Under the pieces are notes generated by a model that worked only from the letters and a program-made list of their open reading frames with translations, was not told the DNA's origin and ran no database searches. From Protopterus annectens (taxonomy: Eukaryota; Chordata; Ceratodontiformes; Protopteridae), in contig NC_056725.1 of NCBI RefSeq assembly GCF_019279795.1, forward strand, positions 1,615,214,118-1,615,278,117: a stretch of 64,000 nt of DNA, in the 5' to 3' direction. The stretch's first letter is position 1. Each line of letters starts with the position of its first letter. Positions 57,919-64,000 of the stretch are shown piece by piece. The position numbers were made by a program, and so were the translations under genes.

Positions 57919-59029
57919 CTAAAGGCATACCCGTGTTGAGATTGCTGGTCTGAAGCCACCAGCGCAGATCCTGCTTGTACCTGTCGGTTATTACAATAAG
58001 ATGGGAGAGAGGAAGGTGCTAAAGAGACCATTGGGCAAAAGGTAGCCTCTGAAGAATCCTCATGTGAAGTCTTGCAAGAGGGACTAGCATAACCGTGGCA
58101 GCCATGGTACCCAACAGCTGGAGGACCACTTTTGCTTGACCTTCTTCAGTGGTAGTATGGCGTAGACTTGTTGCTGTAAAACCTGAACTTTCTCTTCTAG
58201 CAGAAAAACCTACATGAGCACTGTGTCTAATTTGGCGCCGATAAAGGTGACACGCTGCGAGGGCAACAATGTAGACTTTTCCCAATTCAATGCGATTCCC
58301 AGACTTTGGCACAGTGCAATAGTGGCATCCCTGGTCTGTAGTAGTAGATGCCTGGTGGTGGCAGACAGGAGCCAGTCGTCCAGGTACGGAAACATTTGGA
58401 ATCCCATACGTCTCAAGTGAACTGTTACCACTGCCATGCATTTGGTGAACACTCTGGGGGCTGTGGTGAGACCAAAGAGCAGGGCACGAATCTGAAAATG
58501 ACTGGCTACCAGCCATAAGCGTTGGTGACTTCTGGATGCCCTGTCCATTTTTATATGGTAGTAAGCATCCTTGAGGTCAACGGAGCACATCCACACATCT
58601 TTCCCTAATAATGAGAGAATTGACTGTAACGTGACCATGCGGAACTTGGACTGCTCTAAATGAAGGTTCAAATGGCTGAGATCCAAAATGGGTCTCAGGT
58701 CCCCTGTTCTTTGACACTAAAAATAATCTGGAGTAAGTCCCTAATCCTACTTGGTCTGAGGCGATGGGCTGGATGGCTCCTTTTAACAGCAACTTTTGAA
58801 CTTTTCAGGTTGCGGAATCCCTTTGACTGGGTGGAACGTGTGGGATTCTTTTGTTTGGAGGAGGAGATGAAAGAATGGGAATGTGATAACCTCTGGAGAT
58901 TATCTCTAATACCCACTCTTCCTGGGTGATGTCTCGCCAGGCTTCTGGGCATAGAGAAATGCGACCCCCGACTGGCTCCAGAGACGCGCAGTTGGGCCTC
59001 CTCTCAGGAGCGCTGTTAGGGGGAGCCAC
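57919..59029 (-). pseudogene. RT of B2
   Basis: RT blocks: WRDITQEEWVLEIISRGYH (59029-58805), ILDLSHLNLH out of frame near 58690, MCSVDLKDAYYHIKM with the first catalytic Asp, LLFGLTTAPRVFTKCM and PYLDDWLLS with the catalytic Asp pair (58686-58210). RT C-terminus remnants are at 58516-58019. Catalytic residues are readable, but upstream and downstream frames are broken. A6 lies between this RT and its RNase H. Confidence 0.82.
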
Positions 59030-59056
59030 GAAAGGAATCGCAGTCCCCCTGGTTAC

Positions 59057-61273
59057 TCAGGCCTCCCCTGCCTCTAGGGTGGCGTCTACCTGAATTTCCA
59101 CCCCTCCTCTGCCTCTGGAGGGGGAATCACTCTGTGCATTGTTAAAAAACCTCTGCAATTTTCTGAACCACATTTTCCCACCCTTCTGGCCCTTGGGATA
59201 AGGTCTAGAAGGTATGGAAAAACACACTCCCATGGCAGACAGGGTTTTTCCTTCCTGCTCGCACCTAGTGGGAGTATCCTTCACCTTGGTTCCAAATAAG
59301 GATGAACTATCAAAGGGCACGTTGGTGAAGGTAGACTTGAAGGCCTCCACGAAGCTGCACAGGCGCATCCAGGAGTGTCACCTAAGAGAAACTCCAGAAT
59401 CTGCAGCCCTGCTCGCTCCACTGGCTGCGTACGAGATCAGCCTCATGGAGGAGTTAGCAATAGAATTTAGGGTAGACATCTGTGCACTGACTTTGAGCCA
59501 CAGCATTAGAAATGTTACCCTGTAGAGAATCTCCCAACTCCTTTAGATCATCTCTTTGGATCCGTGTAAAATGCGATACGTAGTTCAGCGACCGCAGTGT
59601 AAAGGCCGCTGAAGAGAACACACACTTCCCATACCTATCCATAGCCCTGGACTCCTTGTTAGGGGGATGGATGGTAGATGAAGTTTCTGCAAGTTCCTTC
59701 TTGGTGGCTGCTGCCACCACCATGGCTTCTACTGGAATGCCTTTTGAAAGAAATTCTCTACCAGGGGGAGTGGACAAAAATTTGTTGGGTCTCCTAGGAA
59801 CCGCTTCCACAGTGTCCGAAGTTTCCCACACCTTTCGACAAACAAGGTCCAGGAGTTAGTCAAACGGGGAAGAAACCAAAGAGGCAAAGGGTTGGGAACC
59901 AAAGACCTTCAGGAACACAGACTCCTCCTCAGAAGGGGCTTTAGATGGCCAGCTGCCTCTCTGTCTCAGTACTTCCAAGATATCTGAAAAAGAGATATCG
60001 TCAGAAGACGACTTAGGGGACCCCCTCTGACTCCTCGAGGTTGGTGTCAGATGTGAAGGACTCATCTTGGGAGTCAATGTGGTTCCTCTTGCACACACTC
60101 TTTCTGGGTGGCTCCTCAGGTTAAAAACCCGGGGAGGCTTCAGAAAGCTGGGACCACTCATGGAGGTATCCCAAGGCCTTAGGTCTCCGCTGTCCCTAGA
60201 TAGAGAGTGATCCAATACTGATATCAGTGCTGGAGGGGGAAGAGTGTTGGTACCGTAGGATGCGGCTGACGACCTGGCCAGCACACTCCTCATGACCTCG
60301 AAGGCTGATCCCCCTGGCTCCGAAGGTAGACTAACCACAGAAGACAACCTCAGAGCCGAGGAAATAAGGTCCGAAGCAGATGTCGGGTCCACGCTCACCC
60401 GAGCCAAAGAAGATCGACCCGATACCTCCCTCTCAGCTCCGACCGGACAGCTGTGGACCCTAGACCCCATGGACGGTGCCAATGGGGTCGGAGCGGAGAT
60501 CGGAGTAGAGGCGCCAGAAGGGTCAACTGGAGCCGATCTCGAGGCATCAGACGTTCAGACAGCTCTGGCTCCAAAGAAAGGTCTAGAGGAGGAAAAGCCA
60601 AAGATGAAGGGGGGAAGGGCTCCGGAGACGATTGGGCTGGAACCGAACGAAATTTAGCCAGAACTGATGACTGAAGCAGCTTCTTCACCACTCTATCGAC
60701 ATCATCATCGGAAAGTGTCCTGGAGTATCTAGAGGACATGGTCGGGGACCTGGATCTCCCATATAGAGGGAGACCTACGAGTAGGGGAGACCGATCGAAA
60801 AACTGGAGACCAGCTCCGAACTGACACATCTGACCTGGGGTCCAATAAACCTGTAGCTGAAGTAGACATCATAGAAGCACTGCCTTCTATCGGCTCCGAA
60901 GCCAATGGAGCCGAAGAAGCTATAGTAGTCTTAATTTTCTCCGGTGGCTCCGAGGAGAATGACGGAGCCGGAGAGCGCTTCTTAAATGACTTTTTATCTA
61001 ACTTTTTATCCGATTTTGTGAAGACTTTGAACTGGAGGATCTCTCCAAATCCTCTTCAAAAGATGGTTTCAGCAATCCTCTCAAAAGCAGCTTGTTCTTT
61101 CCCTCTTGCAGCACACGGGGGCTAAAAGCGTGACAGAAGCAGGATTCCTGTAAATGAATAGCCCCCAAGCAACACACACATACAGAATGCCCATCTGTCA
61201 GAGACATTTTGTTGTTACACTTAACACACTTTTTGAAGCCCAAAGGCCTGTGCTCTTTAGACTCTTTGGACAT
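59057..61273 (-). pseudogene. Gag-like protein of B2
   Basis: It starts MSKESKEHRPLGFKKC (61273; an upstream in-frame Met at 61297 is less likely by comparison with B1). Cys cluster CVKCNNK, CVCCLG and CFCHAFSP. It continues in several frames: DDDVDRVVKKLLQ (60829-60395), SFSDILEVLRQRG (60482-59856), SRAMDRYGKCVFSSAAFTLRSL (59831-59454) and CEQEGKTLSAMGVCF with the Arg/Gly tail (59368-59057). It has the same domain order as B1 and at least five breaks. Confidence 0.8.
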
Positions 61274-61896
61274 GTTCAGACAAGCACACACACACACAGG
61301 AAAACGGTAGGGGCACCTTCACCACAGAAGCAAGAAGCACGGGGAAACTAGCCTCTAACTCAAAACGGCCTACATACCTCAAGGTAACCACAGGGAGGAC
61401 TAGGTCCTCTAAGTTAAACGGGCCTAGCCCTGGAAAAACCAACAGGGGAACAACTAACAGTCACACCACAAAAATAACGTTGTCAAGGGGGATTAAACTG
61501 GTAAACAAACAGAAAGAACAACAGGAAAAACCAGGGGAAGACTAGGTCCTCTAACTGAAACGGGCCTATACCGTAAACACCAGGTAAAGCGGGATACCAG
61601 AAGAGACACTAAACTGCTAAAAGTAAAATTGCACACACTAGCTATTAAAATAGCTTTTGGAGCTATTAAATTGAACAAAATGTAGTAAGTGTGTACTCAG
61701 CCACGGCCAAGAGCGAGACCACGTCAGAGCAGTACGAGCAGCAAACGAGATCTGGGGAATAGGCGTATTGCACCGTGGGATACCTCTAAGCCACGAGCCA
61801 ATTGAAGACTTCAAGCTAGAGTATGGCTGAGTCTGAGCCGAGGTTCGGCTCCGAACCCACGGGTAAGAATGTAGGCGAGATTGGACTACATAACAT

Positions 61897-62980
61897 AACA
61901 CGTTTTATTTGAATCTAAACGCTTCCGTCTTAAAGTCAAAGACTTCAGAGATGAACTCCCTTCATCAACGATATTAAAATCAAATAATTCATTCTTGTAC
62001 ATCTAAACTCAAAAATGCAAACAAGTGTTATCACATAAAAATCAATATTAAACATTAATGAGTAACCTAATCTAAACCGGAAAAGCTGAAAGACATTGCC
62101 ATGAGCACCTAATCTAATATTTCAGCCCTTTTCTTAAGAATTCAATTTCAAAGCACCAATTCGGCATTCAAGCACAACTGCCATTTCAATTCCTTTTGTT
62201 CCTACACATTTCCTCATTTCTGAACATTTAATGTTATCCAGACTTGCCTCTTTTCATTAAATGTTCAAAAAATGAGGCAATGTGGTTGCTGAAGATACTG
62301 TAAATATATTAAAGATGGACCATATGCAATGGTGGACGGCTATAATACAACTTTCAAATGTCTTGGTCTAGGTAGTTGTAAGTCTAAAATGGTTGTTTAT
62401 TTGGTAAACTGCATCTCCTGTCCTGCATTTTATGCTGGAAAAACAAGGACTTTAAAAGAAAAGATATATGAACATGTTTACGAGATTAAAAAAGCTAAGT
62501 TGACTAATACAATTTACAAACATACACTTATTTGTTCATATTTTAAAATATTTCTTTATTATTGATAGAACAGGGATGGAACAGTGAATTATTTTTGGAA
62601 CAAAAGGAATTGAAGTGGCGGCTGAGCTTGAATGCCACTATTAAAAAGCCTGGTTTAAATGAAATAGTGTCTTTAAATTACATTTTTAATAAAAGGGCTG
62701 ACATACTAGATTAGATTACTTATAAATATTCAGTTCTGATTTTTATGTATTATACTGTTATGTGTTTTTTTAAAACAGATGTACAAGAATGAATTATTTA
62801 TTTAATATGGTCGATGAAGGGAGTTACCCGATTGGTGGTTTTAAATATGTAATTGCTATTTAAATGAAGTGTTACATACTGCTATCTCTGATGAAGTCTT
62901 TGACTTTAAGGTGAAAGCCCTTAGATCCGAACAAAATGCGGTGTGTTATACAGAGGTTGATTTTTTTTGTTTGGAAGGGG
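61897..62980 (+). repeat. Inverted arms of the Penelope-like element
   Basis: 61897-62210 and about 62585-62975 are inverted copies. For example, CTCCCTTCATC at about 61966 pairs with GATGAAGGGAG at about 62812, and the AATTCATTCTTGTACATCT stretch pairs with its complement near 62780. The region between carries the GIY-YIG coding remnant. The transcript could fold into a hairpin of roughly 300 bp. Confidence 0.75.
62329..62565 (+). pseudogene. GIY-YIG endonuclease remnant of a Penelope-like element
   Basis: A 78-codon open frame containing VVYLVNCISCPAFYAGKT and KEKIYEHVYEIKK, then TIYKH. This is the GIY-YIG fold signature found at the C-terminus of Penelope-like RTs: V-Y-L for G-I-Y, Y-A-G for Y-I-G, with the conserved Glu-His. 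The usual catalytic Arg before EH appears as Lys. After a break the reading continues (LEQKELKWRLSL, then PGLNEIVSLNYIFNKR, 62590-62700), typical of the protein end. RT is not present. Confidence 0.75.
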
Positions 62981-62984
62981 GTTT

Positions 62985-63659
62985 GCTCCACAGGGGTAAT
63001 ACAAGTATCAGCATAAACATCATCTAGAACATCCATAAATGGAGGTACAACAGGTGCCCCAGGTTCAGGAAGGCCAGTGAAAGTTCTACATCTGAGTTGG
63101 GTCTCTGAGCACTCATTTCTCTCACTGGAATTCCTCCAGGCAAAATATGCTCATAGAGATGCAGAGGAAAGGGGAGAGGACCTCGATGTCAGGTGCATAA
63201 GGACAGCAGAAGAGGACTATCCCACTTAGGCAAGCTCATCAGTTTCAGAATCAGGGGTATCTGAATCCTCTGCAGTAGATTCCGCCCTCACCTTTTATAA
63301 ACTGGTATTTCCAGTGCTTTGTACTTCAGAAAAAATGTGAAAGACTAAGCCAGATGAAAAAGTGACTCCTAAGAAACCTGAGGCACTTGCCCGACCTAGA
63401 ACAAGGCAAGCTAGCAGGCACTAGTTTTAGTCTATGGTGCTTTGCACTTCATGGCTTAAGAAAAAAACATCCTAGAGGCATAAGGTCATAGGCTGATGAA
63501 AGACTAACAAGGTTCTTGAGAAATTCCTCAAGGAAAAAAACAGAGGGTACAGAGATACAAACCTCTTAACAACATGGCCATCCTGGGACTGGAAAGTGTG
63601 GTACGGCCTTCTGTCTGGTAGTTAATGTGAAAAGCCAGCAACGTAGTAACCTGCACAAA
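62985..63659 (-). pseudogene. Old DIRS gag remnant
   Basis: On the minus strand a stretch near 63000-63050 reads VPPFMDVLDDVYADT, the gag motif PPVLDILDDVY of DIRS-A. The remainder is heavily decayed. It is the right flank of the Penelope-like element and may be the continuation of old element D (36704-37744), with the RT lost. A7 interrupts it at 63660. Confidence 0.5.
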
Positions 63660-64000
63660 GTACAGTTGTGTACGCTTACCATAAATGTAGATGCTGGAGT
63701 GTATTCACTGTTGCAGTCATTTGTGGAGTTACCCTGCTGTGGTAGCCCTCGGCCAGCCTGAATACCAGAGTCAATGTTTTTGTGCGTTGCCTGCTGACTG
63801 ACATCAGGTCGTCGGTGCTATAAAGCAAGGCAGCCGATGCGATTACATCAGTTTTTCTTGCCCTAACCAGTCAGAAGCCCAAGGAAATCTGGAAAAATGG
63901 TCCTGGTGGCTAAAAGCCACAGTGAAAAGCTTATGTCTGCCTAAAGGAAGAAGGTATGAGAGGGAAGGAGGGAGGAAAACCAGGACTGCAACAGCCTGCC
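63660..64000 (-). mobile_element. DIRS-A copy A7, 3' end, cut by the window edge
   Basis: The 3' terminus GTACAGTTGTGTACGC follows AAA. It continues as the 3' ITR (CACTGTTGCAGTC, a TATAAAGC box, TTTTTCTTGCC) and ends in the first part of the ICR (GGACTGCAACAG). Termini are of the A3 subfamily. The rest of the element lies beyond 64000. Confidence 0.8.

Larger units (their letters stand above)
37777..61896 (-). mobile_element. DIRS-B copy B2 (37777-38031 and 54701-61896)
   Basis: Second DIRS-B copy. The 3' terminus starts AAGAAGTTATGTACTC at 37777; the 5' terminus ends ACATAACAT at 61896. AAC flanks both ends (37774-37776 and 61897-61899). A3 splits it in the spacer between 3' ITR and ICR, and the A6 fragment sits inside its RT-RNase H region. 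Its own sequence adds up to about 5.9 kb. It carries gag, RT, RNase H, YR and an ICR. Frames are broken throughout. Confidence 0.85.
37745..62980 (+). mobile_element. Penelope-like element (37745-37776 and 61897-62980), split by B2
   Basis: The right part carries a GIY-YIG-type endonuclease remnant on the plus strand, framed by long inverted arms (61897-62210 against about 62585-62975). The left part (37745-37776, ending CTGTATAAC) matches the reverse complement of the right end near 62940-62970. B2 therefore inserted into the outermost part of the left arm. RT is absent. Inverted terminal arrangements are common in Penelope-like insertions. The boundaries are approximate. Confidence 0.65.

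Noticed and set aside
1-64000. CRISPR arrays, operons, bacterial signals, tRNA or rRNA genes
   Set aside because: None seen. Repeats are explained by retroelement termini, and the DDX47 exon shows eukaryotic spliced structure.

Overview
This is nuclear DNA of a vertebrate with large, transposon-filled introns. One host exon is recognisable, a 147-bp exon of the nucleolar DEAD-box helicase DDX47 on the minus strand at 25324-25470. Almost everything else is retrotransposon. Tyrosine-recombinase (YR) retrotransposons of the DIRS group dominate, with non-LTR elements (L1-like, L2/CR1-like, CR1/Rex1-like) and a Penelope-like element. This mix fits an amphibian, lungfish or turtle. The sequence alone does not settle the species.

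Two well-preserved DIRS families are present. I name them DIRS-A (copies A1-A7) and DIRS-B (B1, B2). Older, decayed DIRS layers are named C1, C2, D and E. A full DIRS-A copy is about 5.4-5.6 kb. It has a 5' inverted repeat starting ATGTTCAT and a CRE/TATA-like promoter, then gag with a Cys/His finger and an arginine-rich tail. Next come RT-RNase H, a methyltransferase-like segment and a YR. After the YR lies an internal complementary region (ICR) that joins the complements of both element ends, then an inverted 3' repeat ending CTGTAC. Such an ICR is the hallmark of DIRS replication through a circle.

Layout: 1-1210 old DIRS E; 1211-2115 L1-like 3' end (minus); 2116-2850 low-information DNA; 2850-7080 decayed L2/CR1-like LINE (plus); 7081-8877 nothing recognised; 8878-14308 A1 (minus); 14805-22082 B1 (minus), its YR split by a CR1/Rex1-like LINE (15814-17529); 22720-24860 old DIRS C1; 25324-25470 DDX47 exon; 26118-30491 and 36032-36703 old DIRS C2, interrupted by A2 (30492-36031, minus).

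From 36704 to 63659 there is a deep nest. A5 (minus, 41936-47486) lies in gag of A4 (plus, 40394-51520). A4 lies in the RNase H region of A3 (minus, 38032-54700). A3 lies in the 3' spacer of B2 (minus, 37777-61896). B2 lies in the end of a Penelope-like element (about 37745-62980), which sits in old DIRS D. B2 also carries a 5'-only fragment, A6 (about 56365-57918). A7 begins at 63660 and runs off the window.

All DIRS copies except A4 lie on the same strand as DDX47. A4 has the longest open frames, including a 488-codon YR frame with all catalytic residues visible, yet its gag and RT-RNase H frames contain breaks. No copy reads as fully intact.
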